Shown here one piece after another: positions 1 to 8,411 of a stretch of 64,000 nt of DNA. The DNA is from Paenibacillus phoenicis (GTDB lineage: Bacteria; Bacillota; Bacilli; Paenibacillales; Paenibacillaceae): positions 4,225,001-4,289,000 of the forward strand of contig NZ_JAYERP010000001.1 in assembly GCF_034718895.1 (NCBI RefSeq), read 5' to 3'. The position numbers and the translations under genes are program-made. Under the pieces are notes generated by a model. It did not search any database. It worked only from the letters and a program-made list of their open reading frames with translations, and was not told where the DNA came from. Within the stretch, counting starts at the first letter, position 1, and every line of letters begins with the position of its first letter.

Positions 1-1614
1 GATGCAGGGGCTTGCTTCCGCTTCGAGTTAAACGGCGTGCCGGTTTTCGCCAAAGGGGCGAACCATATCCCGAACGACAGCTTTTTGACTGAAGTGACGG
101 AGGAGCGTTATCGCCATGAAATCGCCACGGCAGCCGAAAGCGGCATGAATATGCTTCGCGTCTGGGGCGGCGGCCTTTATGAGCAGGATATTTTCTACGA
201 GCTGTGCGATGAATACGGAATCATGGTCTGGCAGGACTTCATGTTTGCGTGCAGTATGTACCCGGGGGATTCGGAGTTTCTGGACAGCGTTACGCGGGAA
301 GCGGAGGACAACCTCAAGCGGTTGCGGAATCATCCCTGTATCGCATTGTGGTGCGGAAACAATGAAATCGATTCGGCTTGGGCCCACTATGTCGAGGATG
401 GGGGCTGGGGGTGGAAAAAGGATTACACCGCAGAGCAGCGTGAACAGATTTGGGCGGATTACGAGGCGATCTTCCATCGAATTCTTCCTCAGGCCGTGGA
501 ACGTCATGGCGGCGGCGTCGCCTACTTGCCGTCTTCGCCGATCCGTAAATTGACGGGGGACGCCGATCAACATGCACTTCAAGTCACCGGTGAAGGGGAC
601 GTCCATTACTGGGGGGTCTGGCATGCGGTTGAGCCGTTTGATAACTATAACCTCCGGGTAGGCCGTTTTATGAGCGAATACGGCTTTCAATCCTTTCCGG
701 AGCTGAAATCGGTGCTGACTTACGCGCCGGAGAGCGAGCTGGCGCTGGAGTCCGAGATCATGCTGGCCCATCAGAAGAATGGCCGAGGGAACCAGTTGAT
801 CAAGGAGTACATGGACCTTTATCTGCCGGAGCCGAAGGATTTCCCTTCGTTCCTGTACATGAGTCAGGTGCTGCAGGCCGAGGCGATCCGTACGGCAATT
901 GAAGCACATCGCCGCAACAAGCCTTACTGCATGGGGACGCTATACTGGCAGATGAACGATTGCTGGCCGGTGGCGTCCTGGGCGGGGATGGACTATTACG
1001 GACGTTGGAAGGCGCTGCAGTATGCGGTACGCCGCAGCTTCCGCGAGGTCATGCTGGCGATTTACGAGCCGGAGAATGGCCCGATCTCGGTTAGCGTGGT
1101 GTCTGATCTGCAGAAGCCGGTTACGGGCCGCTTGCGGTTGTCGCTGTATGACTTCCAGGGGGCCTTGTTGAAAGAACAGGCGTTGGAGGTTCACGCCGCT
1201 GCAGATGCGGTTGTTGAAGCTGCGGTGTTCAGTCGGGCGGAATGGTTGGAAGGCCATGATCCGCGCCAGGTCGTGCTGCATGCGGTCCTGGAGATCGAGG
1301 GGCAGGCCGTGGACAGCAAGCCTTTTTACTTCGCTTCGGCTAGAGAACTTTCGTTGCCGCAGGCGAACATTACGCTTCAAGAAGAGGCAGGCAGCGGCGG
1401 AAGCCGTTATACCCTGGTCAGCGATGTCTTGGCGCGCCAGGTATGGATTTCGGCGGAAGAAGAAGGGATTTTCTCCGATAATTACTTCGATCTAATTCCT
1501 GGCATTCCGGTAACGGTGGAGTTCCGGCGGCGGGGCGGCACAGGCAGCGCAGAGCCCTTTGTCGCGGTCCATCCCGGCAAGCTGACCGTCCGCTCCATGG
1601 CTGATTTCGTCTAA
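1..1614 (+). CDS. Beta-mannosidase, GH2 family (5' end outside window)
   Basis: The reading frame is open from base 1, so the gene begins before the window; the first possible start inside (GTG at 37) lies in the conserved stretch FELNGVPVFAKGANHIPNDS and is not the real start. The visible 537 residues carry the GH2 TIM barrel. The acid/base Glu is in CGNNE (codon 364-366) and the nucleophile Glu is in MSEYGF (codon 676-678), both in the beta-mannosidase form. GH2 beta-mannosidases release non-reducing terminal beta-1,4-linked mannose; no export signal can be judged because the N-terminus is missing. The C-terminal part is the usual beta-sandwich. It lies far from the large mannoside locus at 26-44 kb but is functionally related. 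Family assignment is firm; substrate follows from the family. Confidence 0.93.
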   Translation, partial: DAGACFRFELNGVPVFAKGANHIPNDSFLTEVTEERYRHEIATAAESGMNMLRVWGGGLYEQDIFYELCDEYGIMVWQDFMFACSMYPGDSEFLDSVTREAEDNLKRLRNHPCIALWCGNNEIDSAWAHYVEDGGWGWKKDYTAEQREQIWADYEAIFHRILPQAVERHGGGVAYLPSSPIRKLTGDADQHALQVTGEGDVHYWGVWHAVEPFDNYNLRVGRFMSEYGFQSFPELKSVLTYAPESELALESEIMLAHQKNGRGNQLIKEYMDLYLPEPKDFPSFLYMSQVLQAEAIRTAIEAHRRNKPYCMGTLYWQMNDCWPVASWAGMDYYGRWKALQYAVRRSFREVMLAIYEPENGPISVSVVSDLQKPVTGRLRLSLYDFQGALLKEQALEVHAAADAVVEAAVFSRAEWLEGHDPRQVVLHAVLEIEGQAVDSKPFYFASARELSLPQANITLQEEAGSGGSRYTLVSDVLARQVWISAEEEGIFSDNYFDLIPGIPVTVEFRRRGGTGSAEPFVAVHPGKLTVRSMADFV

Positions 1615-1628
1615 ATTCGACTCTGGAT

Positions 1629-1684
1629 TTTACCGTGTTATAATAAACAAATAGAAATTGCGTGCTATGTAAAAACACGGTAAA
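1629..1684 (+). promoter_or_regulatory. Extended -10 promoter overlapped by an 11-bp inverted repeat
   Basis: A TGTTATAAT extended -10 lies at 1636-1644, 56 bases before the LTA-synthase-like start. The -10 is entered by the left arm (TTTACCGTGTT, 1629-1639) of a perfect 11-bp inverted repeat whose right arm (AACACGGTAAA) is at 1674-1684, next to the ribosome binding site. The arms are 34 bases apart. A regulator binding both half-sites is an inference; no -35 of good quality is visible. Confidence 0.45.
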
Positions 1685-1699
1685 TTCCGGAGAAAAGAG

Positions 1700-3631
1700 A
1701 TGGAGATCATACGTAACTCAAGTAACTCAAGTCGAATTCATTTCGTCGTAACGTTCGTGCTAATTGGCATGAAGCTGTTGTTGCTGCGATATTTTTTCTA
1801 TGGGAGCCTTGGGGTTCAGGGATTGCCCGGTGAATGGCTATCGGTGCTGGCGCTGATGTGTTTGGTTGAGCTGTTGACGCCGGCTAAGGTCAAATGGGGA
1901 GTGTACCTCGGATTGAACTTGATTATCTCCGTGACCCTGTTTGCGGCGACGGTATATAACGCCTACTTTGGCACGGTACCAACGTATGCGGTGCTGAGCG
2001 GGCTCAACCAGGTTCCTGAGGTCAAAGCCAGCGTTGCTTCGCTGCTAAGGCCTGAACAATTTCTATATTTCATCGATCTGCCAGTGCTGATTGCGGTTCG
2101 CATCTTTCGTACGGCTCGCAGGCGCCGGGCTTCCCGGGGATTCTATCTGGCGGGGAGCCTCAGCTTCCGTAACGACCGGCCGCGCGGCTCGTTGGCGTGG
2201 AAGGTGGGGGTGGCTTTCGTCCTGATCGTCAGCCTCATGCTGTCCGGCCTTTATATCCGCTGGGGAAAAGACATCGACAACGAGCTGGTGCGCGCCGAAA
2301 GCGTAGGTTTCTTTAACTTCCAGGTCGATGCGGCGATCCGCAAACAGGAGGAAGAGCGGATGATCGCGGAAGGTAATCTGCAGGAGACGGCGGCCAAAGT
2401 CCGGCAGCTTGAGAGCAGCTATCCTTACAAAATGGATGTTACAGGGGTACCGGCTTATTTTGGCGCAGCCCGAGGGATGAACTTGATCATCGTGCAGATG
2501 GAGTCGTTCCAGAACTTCCCGTTGAACCTGAAAATTAACGGTCAAGAAATTACGCCCGTACTTAACGGTTTAGCGAAGGAAGGCTTCTATTTCCCGCACG
2601 TGTTCCAGCAGATCGGCCCCGGCAATACGTCCGATGCCGAGTTTATGTCCAATACGTCGATCTATCCGACAGCTGCGGAGGCGATGTCGACCGGCTATGG
2701 TGATCGGGAGCTTCCCAGTCTGCCGCGCCTGCTGCAAAAATACGGGTACACGGCGAATACGTTCCACATCAATAAGGTGACATTTTGGGATCGGAACAAA
2801 ATGTACCCGGCGCTGAACTTCGATAAATATTACGATAAGCCGTATTATACAAACGATCATTTTAACGATTTTGGCGCGTCCGATGAGGAAATGTACCGGG
2901 TTGGCGTCGAAAAGCTGGCCGAGCTAAAGGCGCAAGGCAATCCGTTTTACGCCCAATTCGTCACCACCTCAAGCCATAATCCGTTTGTCGTGCCGAAGGA
3001 TCGCCGCCAAATCGAACTGCCGGCCGATCTAGAAGGCACGATGCTCGGGAATTATATCGAGGCGGTCAACTACACGGATTATGCGATCGGCAAGCTGATT
3101 GACGGGTTGAAGCAAACGGGTCTGTGGGACCATACGATGCTGGTGTTCTATGGGGATCACTTTGGCCTTCAGGAGAAGGACGTTCCCGCTAAGCAAATCA
3201 GTGAGAAGCTGGGGATCGCTTACGACGAGCGGATCAGCCGGTTCAACATCCCGCTGATCATTCACATCCCTGGCCAAGAACAAGGTCAAGTCGTCGAGCG
3301 CACCGGAGGCCAGGTCGATATTTTGCCGACCGTAGCCAATCTTCTCGGAATCTCGCTGGAGAATGAGGGATTTACCGTCTTCGGGCACGACTTGTTGAAT
3401 TTGGACCGTAATGTGGTGGGGATGCGGTATTATCTGCCGACAGGCTCGTTCTTTAACGATGAAGTCATGTTCGTGCCGGGCGCTGGCTTTGACGACGGCA
3501 CCGCGGTTTCACTGGACACACTGCAGCCTGTCACCGATATTGCGCCGTACCGCAGCGACTACGATTACATTTTGCAGCTGATGAAGCTCTCCGATGAATA
3601 TGTCAAGCTCCTCCCGAAACGGGGAAAATAA
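1700..3631 (+). CDS. LTA-synthase-like membrane phosphotransferase (sulfatase superfamily)
   Basis: The 643-residue protein has hydrophobic membrane segments over about residues 14-135 and another near 168-186, followed by an extracellular sulfatase-fold domain, the layout of lipoteichoic acid synthase (LtaS) and its paralogues. Catalytic features are visible: metal-ligand Glu268 in QMES, nucleophile Thr310 in GPGNTSDAEF, and the late metal site FYGDHFG. LtaS-type enzymes move glycerol phosphate from phosphatidylglycerol onto a glycolipid-anchored chain on the outer face of the membrane. Whether this copy is the main polymerase, a primase or a different phosphotransferase cannot be decided from sequence. 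It is monocistronic, with its own promoter and a strong terminator. The ATG at 1700 follows GGAGAA. Confidence 0.9.
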   Translation: MEIIRNSSNSSRIHFVVTFVLIGMKLLLLRYFFYGSLGVQGLPGEWLSVLALMCLVELLTPAKVKWGVYLGLNLIISVTLFAATVYNAYFGTVPTYAVLSGLNQVPEVKASVASLLRPEQFLYFIDLPVLIAVRIFRTARRRRASRGFYLAGSLSFRNDRPRGSLAWKVGVAFVLIVSLMLSGLYIRWGKDIDNELVRAESVGFFNFQVDAAIRKQEEERMIAEGNLQETAAKVRQLESSYPYKMDVTGVPAYFGAARGMNLIIVQMESFQNFPLNLKINGQEITPVLNGLAKEGFYFPHVFQQIGPGNTSDAEFMSNTSIYPTAAEAMSTGYGDRELPSLPRLLQKYGYTANTFHINKVTFWDRNKMYPALNFDKYYDKPYYTNDHFNDFGASDEEMYRVGVEKLAELKAQGNPFYAQFVTTSSHNPFVVPKDRRQIELPADLEGTMLGNYIEAVNYTDYAIGKLIDGLKQTGLWDHTMLVFYGDHFGLQEKDVPAKQISEKLGIAYDERISRFNIPLIIHIPGQEQGQVVERTGGQVDILPTVANLLGISLENEGFTVFGHDLLNLDRNVVGMRYYLPTGSFFNDEVMFVPGAGFDDGTAVSLDTLQPVTDIAPYRSDYDYILQLMKLSDEYVKLLPKRGK

Positions 3632-3638
3632 ACGCAAC

Positions 3639-3694
3639 AAGGCCCTGCTGGATACCGCAAGCAATAAGCGGTGCCATAGCAGGGCCTTCGTTTT
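3639..3694. terminator. Rho-independent terminator between convergent genes
   Basis: A perfect 11-bp stem, AAGGCCCTGCT at 3639-3649 with AGCAGGGCCTT at 3678-3688, is followed by a short T-rich run. It serves the LTA-synthase-like gene and probably the convergent small gene at 3701-4120. Confidence 0.8.
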
Positions 3695-3700
3695 AATAAA

Positions 3701-4120
3701 TTAGCCGAGAATTGTATACCTCGTTTTCGCGCTCTCGGCAACCAGCTCCGGCAGCTCTTGCAGCTGAAGCTCATAAACTTCACGGGTGATGCTGCCTTCG
3801 TCTAACCGTTTCTGCAGCTGTTCCTGCAGTTGGGCAATTTGCAGCTGGACAACCTGGTTCGCATCTTGGCCGTGGGATTCGGCAATATCCGCCAGCGACT
3901 GGCCTTCAAGCAAAGCGTCGTAAACCTCCCGGTCGGAGGAAGCGCCAAGCACCCGGTTCAGCTCGTCCTCCGGACGCTCCGCCTTATTGCTGAGGCTGGA
4001 TTGCTTGGAGGGGTGAGCCGCATAGGTCAGGCTGGTTACAAAACTGGACATGCTGGGGTTTATCGTAATGACAAGGGCCATCGTGCCAAGAATAACGACT
4101 TTTTTAAGCTTAAATTTCAT
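3701..4120 (-). CDS. Small secreted protein of unknown function
   Basis: The 139-residue product begins with MKFKLKKVVILGTMALVIT, a lysine-rich n-region and hydrophobic core typical of a signal peptide, with likely cleavage near residues 33-36. The mature part is hydrophilic and mostly helical. It contains a stretch rich in Gln and Leu (about 75-125, QLQIAQLQEQLQKRL) that could form a coiled coil, and a segment (LLEGQSLADIAESHGQDANQV) that looks like a small helix-turn-helix or adhesion helix. The start ATG at 4120 is preceded by AGAGAGGA at good spacing. I do not recognise a family. It runs against the LTA-synthase-like gene and shares its terminator. Confidence 0.7.
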   Translation of the reverse strand: MKFKLKKVVILGTMALVITINPSMSSFVTSLTYAAHPSKQSSLSNKAERPEDELNRVLGASSDREVYDALLEGQSLADIAESHGQDANQVVQLQIAQLQEQLQKRLDEGSITREVYELQLQELPELVAESAKTRYTILG

Positions 4121-4335
4121 AGATTTAATTCCTCTCTTTGGTGCAAGGGATAGTATTCATCGTAATAAATGATTGTCGTGAGATCATTGATGCCTATTAG
4201 TAATACGGTTCAGGTGCCCGGCAAGTTTCAATCGTCCGGCAGCTCCCTTGGAATATAAGGTGGTGCTGGATGAAGTTGTCCCTTATAATGGAATTTATTT
4301 CACGCTGAATTTCGGAACAGAGGGGGCTGAGAGGA

Positions 4336-4995
4336 ATGGGCGATCATATGACGGTTCGTTCGCTCAACGTGGGAAAGCCGATCGAGGTGGAGCATCAAGG
4401 CAAAACAATACGAACAGGCATATTCAAAATGCCGGTGACGGAAGCGAGGTATTTATCGTCGGTGAATTTTGCCGGTGATGAGCAAGCGGACCTTAAATTT
4501 CACGGGGGACCGGACAAGGCGGTCTGCGTTTATCCGTACGAGCGCTATGCTTATTGGGAGGAGAAGTTCGGGATCACCTTGGAACTTGGGGCATTTGGGG
4601 AAAATATCACGACCGAAGGGATGCTCGAAGACGAGATCTGCATCGGTGACCGGTTTCGTATGGGCGGCACGATGGTTCAGGTCAGCCAACCACGGCAGCC
4701 TTGCTTCAAGCTGGGCGTTAAGCATGGTTTGCCCGAGCTGCCGCAGGCGATCCAGCAAACCGGATACACCGGATATTATTTCCGGGTGCTCCAGGAAGGA
4801 GAGGTTCGGCCCTGGGATCAACTGGAGCTTGTCGAGAGGCACCCCGCAGGAGTCACGCTGGCGTTTGCCAACCGCGTAATGCACGTCGACAAAGAGGATG
4901 CCGAAGGGATCCGGCGTATTTTAGCCGTGGAGGAGTTGTCAGCCAGCTGGCGTGAACAGTTGACGGCCCGGTTGAATCGATTGGCCGGCAAATAG
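4336..4995 (+). CDS. MOSC domain protein, YiiM type
   Basis: The 219-residue product matches the YiiM-like branch of MOSC proteins: an N-terminal small beta domain beginning SLNVGKP, the motif DLKFHGGPDKAVCVYP, GAFGENITTEG, and the conserved MOSC cysteine Cys123 in QPRQPCFKLG. MOSC domains bind molybdenum cofactor; YiiM-type proteins are linked to reduction of N-hydroxylated bases such as 6-hydroxylaminopurine. A partner reductase is not adjacent. The start could be ATG 4336 (GGGGG nine bases ahead) or ATG 4348 (GAGAGGA twelve bases ahead); the difference is four residues. Single-gene unit with a terminator directly behind it. Confidence 0.9.
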   Translation: MGDHMTVRSLNVGKPIEVEHQGKTIRTGIFKMPVTEARYLSSVNFAGDEQADLKFHGGPDKAVCVYPYERYAYWEEKFGITLELGAFGENITTEGMLEDEICIGDRFRMGGTMVQVSQPRQPCFKLGVKHGLPELPQAIQQTGYTGYYFRVLQEGEVRPWDQLELVERHPAGVTLAFANRVMHVDKEDAEGIRRILAVEELSASWREQLTARLNRLAGK

Positions 4996-5006
4996 CGTCT
5001 TCCATT

Positions 5007-5041
5007 AAATCCGCTGCCCGTGATGGGAAGCGGATTTTTTT
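5007..5041 (+). terminator. Terminator of the MOSC gene
   Basis: Stem AAATCCGCT (5007-5015) with AGCGGATTT (5029-5037) followed by a run of T to 5041. Confidence 0.85.
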
Positions 5042-5175
5042 GTTCGGGGATAGGCATCCGGGAGTGAAATTTTTTTACAAGCGGCAAACATAGAAACTTT
5101 TGCTTGGCATAACACGTCAAATGGGAAGAGTTACTTTTTCTTTAGCTGTTCATTAGCATGGGGAGGATGAGATTT

Positions 5176-8100
5176 TTGAAAAAAATTTGGGCTTCGCTCT
5201 TAGCCGCATTGTTAATCATACCAATCTTTCAACAGACGACGGCGCAAGCGGCTACGCCAATCAGCATCTACATTGATGGCAACCGGCTGACTACAGACCA
5301 GGCCCCGGTCATCATTAGCGGACGGGTGATGTTGCCGCTCCGGGCGATTTTTGAAGCGCTGGATGCCAAGGTGAATTACAACCAGACGCTGAAAACCGTT
5401 ACCGCCTACAAAGACGGCACGACCATCACGCTGAAGCTGATGTCGCGTTCGGCAACCATCAACAATGAGACGGTCTTGCTCGACGTGCCGGCGCAAAGCA
5501 TCAAAGGCAGAACGATGGTGCCCGTTCGCTTCGTCAGTGAGGCGTTAGGGCAGCAAGTGGGGTGGAGCAACTCCGCCAAAATCGTTACCATCAACTCCGG
5601 CTTCGGCTCGGGCGGATCGGGTGGCTCGGATAGCGGGAGTGATCCTAGTCCGGTGGCCTACGTCACTGCCCGTGATGTGGGAAATTACGGGGATGGACGG
5701 GATTTGCAGATCAGCTTCTCGAAATCCTCGAACGAATCGCGCGTTGAACAGTATCGCGTGATGATCGTGAAAGCATCAAATGCTTCCAGCTTTAATCTGG
5801 CAGCAGCCCAAAAAGTCGGATCGGCCAATTACACGTCGTTGTCTCCGTCGGGATCCGATCTGTCCTTAACGCTGTCGGCCAGCGCACGGGACGTTGACGG
5901 GGCTGCCATTCGTGAGGATCAATCTTACGTTGCTTATGTATTGGTGATTGGCAAAGGCAACAGCGCCAATACGTTGTCGAATCCATCACCGGCCTTTACG
6001 TTGACCAATACCGTTTCCGTAGCGGCTCCATCGAACGTTAAGGTCAGCGACGTGAGCGATTACGGCGATGGCCGCGACCTGAGCGTCACCTTTACAAGAG
6101 CGCAAAATGAAAGCAACATCGCTAACTATCGCGTGTTCGTCGTTAAGACGAAGGACGCTAGCAGCTTTACACTGAGCACGGCGAACAACTTGCCGAGCTC
6201 CTACTCTACGCTCGTGTCCAAATCAGGGAGCGGTTCGACATTAACCGGCCAGCTGGCCTCTTCCGCTCGGGATACGTCCGGAGAACTGATCAAGAATGGC
6301 GTGTCCTACACGGTGTTTGTGTTATCGGTGAGCAATAATACGGGATATTCGAACAAATTGTCGTCCGGCTCCTCCGCGATCACGCTCGCGCAAGGCTCGA
6401 TTATCGCACCGGTCATCACGAAGGTGGAAGACTGGAACGATTATGGCGACGGCCGTGACCTGCGGGTGAGCTTCAACCGGATCTCAGATGAAACGCGGAT
6501 TAGCTCGTACCGGATCTTCGTTGTGAAAGCCAGCGACTATGCCAACTTCAGCCTGGCAAAAGCGAACCTGGTATCCAGCGCAAACTATACGCAGGTTAAT
6601 AAGACTGGTTCGAATATTACGTCATATGCCTTGTCCTCCAATGCGCAGGATGTAGATGGGGCAACGATTCGCAACGGTGTCAGCTATCGGGTATTCGTTA
6701 TGGCCGTGGGCACCGGAGCTTACGCAGGGACCAATACGCTGTCGTCCGCTTCGGCTGCGATTACGTTAACGAATGGCAGCGCGGTGGATATGGTATCGAA
6801 CGTTACTGTCGAAGATGTGAGCGATTATGGGGACGGCCGTGACCTGCGGGTGACCTTTACCCGTGCTGCGAATGAAACGTATATTAGCAACTATCGGATC
6901 CTGGTGGTCAAAACCTCGGATGCGAATAACTTTACATTAGCCAAGGCCAACAATGTCGGCAGCGCAAACTATACGACGGTGAGTAAGAGCGGCTATACGC
7001 TCTCCACGGTTCTGAAATCGGGGGCGAGAGATGTTGACGGAGCGACGATCCGTAACGGCGTCAGCTATCGGGTGTTTGTCCTGTCGGTAGCCAGCAGCGG
7101 ATATAACCTGAGCAACGCCTTGTCTTCTTACTCCTCGCCGATTACATTGTCGAACAATATGGTTAGCGCGGTTTCGAACTTGAGTGCGGCGGACGTCAGC
7201 GATTATGGGGACGGCCGTGATCTGCGGGTAACCTTTACCCGTGCTGTGAATGAAACGTATATTAGCTATTACAAGGTGTTTGTGGTGAAAGCGTCGAAGA
7301 CCGGAAGCTTTAATCTGAACGCAGCCAATTCGTCGAACTACTATACGACCGTCAACAAAAACGGGGCTACCTTAAGCGTAAACCTTAACGGCGCGAAGGA
7401 CACCGATGGAGAAGCGATTCGCAACGGAGTCCCTTACCGGGTGTACGTCCTGTCGGTTGCCGCAAGCGGCGGCGGATCGAACGTCCTGTCGGGATATTCC
7501 AACGAGGTTACGCTGGTGAACAGCACAGCGCTTCAGCCATTAAGCGTTTCGGCTGATGTCACAGGTAGCGGTTATTCCTACAGCGATATCGTGGTAAGCT
7601 TCAACAAACAGCCGAATGAAAGCAACGTTGAGGAATACCGCATTATGGTTGTTCCGGCAGCGAATGTGAGCAGCTTTAATCTGGAATATGCCAATACGGT
7701 GACTCTGGAAGATAACTATACGGCTGTGAAACCGAACGGACGGAACATTCAGGTTTCTTTAGGCAAGCCGAATACAGCATATGGCGTACCGTTGGATGCC
7801 AACACGACCTATCAAGTATTTGTGCTGACGGTAGCAAAATCCGGTTCAGGTATGACGAATCTGTTGTCCGGTCCTTCCGGTCAAGTGAAGCTAAAGGTTG
7901 ATCCAAGCACCGTACCTGTATCTGCTGCAACGGATGTGAGCGCTGTGGTGAATGGCTCCGGCATTGAGGTGGTTTTCAGCAAACCAAGCAATGATCAAAG
8001 CATCAGCAGATATCTTGTCATTGCAGTCCCAACCTCGGGGGCTTCAGGTATCGTAGCATCCGAAAGTTACCAAGGGGCAGCTATTTCGAAGTCAGGACCT

Positions 8101-8256
8101 TATTCGGCTGTTTTGGATAAAGATTATCAAGGTAATCTGCTGGATTTGGAGAACAACACCTACAACGTTTACGTCATTACCGTTCCGGATATGAGCAGTT
8201 CCACCAACTATGCCATTACCGGACCCATTTCAGTAACAACGCCAGCCACACCATAA
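5176..8256 (+). CDS. Secreted protein with copper-amine-oxidase-like N-domain and seven tandem beta-domain repeats
   Basis: The best start is TTG 5176: the strong site GGGGAGG (5160-5166) lies between the in-frame ATG 5158 and this TTG and is nine bases from the TTG. This gives MKKIWASLLAALLIIPIF, a clean signal peptide cut after AQA, and about 1026 residues. Next comes a copper-amine-oxidase-like N-terminal domain (roughly 27-140; MLPLRAIFEAL and MVPVRFVSEALG are its twin signatures), a Gly/Ser linker, then seven units of about 125 residues. Five are well conserved around DYGDGRDL...V.F.R..NE...YR.FVVKA and a later DVDGATIRNGVSYRVFVLSV; the last two are degenerate. Such N-domains are common on Paenibacillaceae surface proteins and are thought to bind cell wall. 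A role as a surface or biofilm protein is inference. No sortase motif or S-layer domain is visible. Confidence 0.85.
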   Translation: MKKIWASLLAALLIIPIFQQTTAQAATPISIYIDGNRLTTDQAPVIISGRVMLPLRAIFEALDAKVNYNQTLKTVTAYKDGTTITLKLMSRSATINNETVLLDVPAQSIKGRTMVPVRFVSEALGQQVGWSNSAKIVTINSGFGSGGSGGSDSGSDPSPVAYVTARDVGNYGDGRDLQISFSKSSNESRVEQYRVMIVKASNASSFNLAAAQKVGSANYTSLSPSGSDLSLTLSASARDVDGAAIREDQSYVAYVLVIGKGNSANTLSNPSPAFTLTNTVSVAAPSNVKVSDVSDYGDGRDLSVTFTRAQNESNIANYRVFVVKTKDASSFTLSTANNLPSSYSTLVSKSGSGSTLTGQLASSARDTSGELIKNGVSYTVFVLSVSNNTGYSNKLSSGSSAITLAQGSIIAPVITKVEDWNDYGDGRDLRVSFNRISDETRISSYRIFVVKASDYANFSLAKANLVSSANYTQVNKTGSNITSYALSSNAQDVDGATIRNGVSYRVFVMAVGTGAYAGTNTLSSASAAITLTNGSAVDMVSNVTVEDVSDYGDGRDLRVTFTRAANETYISNYRILVVKTSDANNFTLAKANNVGSANYTTVSKSGYTLSTVLKSGARDVDGATIRNGVSYRVFVLSVASSGYNLSNALSSYSSPITLSNNMVSAVSNLSAADVSDYGDGRDLRVTFTRAVNETYISYYKVFVVKASKTGSFNLNAANSSNYYTTVNKNGATLSVNLNGAKDTDGEAIRNGVPYRVYVLSVAASGGGSNVLSGYSNEVTLVNSTALQPLSVSADVTGSGYSYSDIVVSFNKQPNESNVEEYRIMVVPAANVSSFNLEYANTVTLEDNYTAVKPNGRNIQVSLGKPNTAYGVPLDANTTYQVFVLTVAKSGSGMTNLLSGPSGQVKLKVDPSTVPVSAATDVSAVVNGSGIEVVFSKPSNDQSISRYLVIAVPTSGASGIVASESYQGAAISKSGPYSAVLDKDYQGNLLDLENNTYNVYVITVPDMSSSTNYAITGPISVTTPATP
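5656..7539 (+). repeat. Five conserved tandem protein-coding repeats, about 380 bp each
   Basis: The (D/N)YGDGRD codons start at 5683, 6058, 6439, 6823 and 7201, giving periods of 375, 381, 384 and 378 bases. The fourth and fifth units are nearly identical at DNA level over the 75 bases from 6823 and from 7201, which points to recent duplication or gene conversion. Two further degenerate units follow to 8256. Confidence 0.85.
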
Positions 8257-8283
8257 GCTATTTGTAAATAGAAAAATATTCAG

Positions 8284-8318
8284 AAAAGAGCGGTTCGCTT
8301 AAGGCGCCGCTCTTTTTT
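8284..8318 (+). terminator. Terminator of the repeat protein gene
   Basis: Stem AAAAGAGCGG (8284-8293) with CCGCTCTTTT (8307-8316) running into a T tract. Confidence 0.85.
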
Positions 8319-8348
8319 GCCTGCAATTTGCTATACGCCGGCGGCGGA

Positions 8349-8378
8349 TTGACAATCTTTTCAAAATTTATGTAACAT
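8349..8378 (+). promoter_or_regulatory. Sigma-A type promoter of the phosphotransferase gene
   Basis: A consensus TTGACA at 8349-8354 and TAACAT at 8373-8378, spaced by 18 bases, stand 33 bases before the ATG. Confidence 0.55.
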
Positions 8379-8411
8379 TAAGGTCAAACTAGGGAGCGGG
8401 AAGGAAACCAA

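Noticed and set aside
4248-4335. Open frame upstream of the MOSC gene with a protein-like beginning
   Set aside because: It starts at TTG without ribosome binding site, and continues in the wrong frame through the MOSC gene. No homology recognised.
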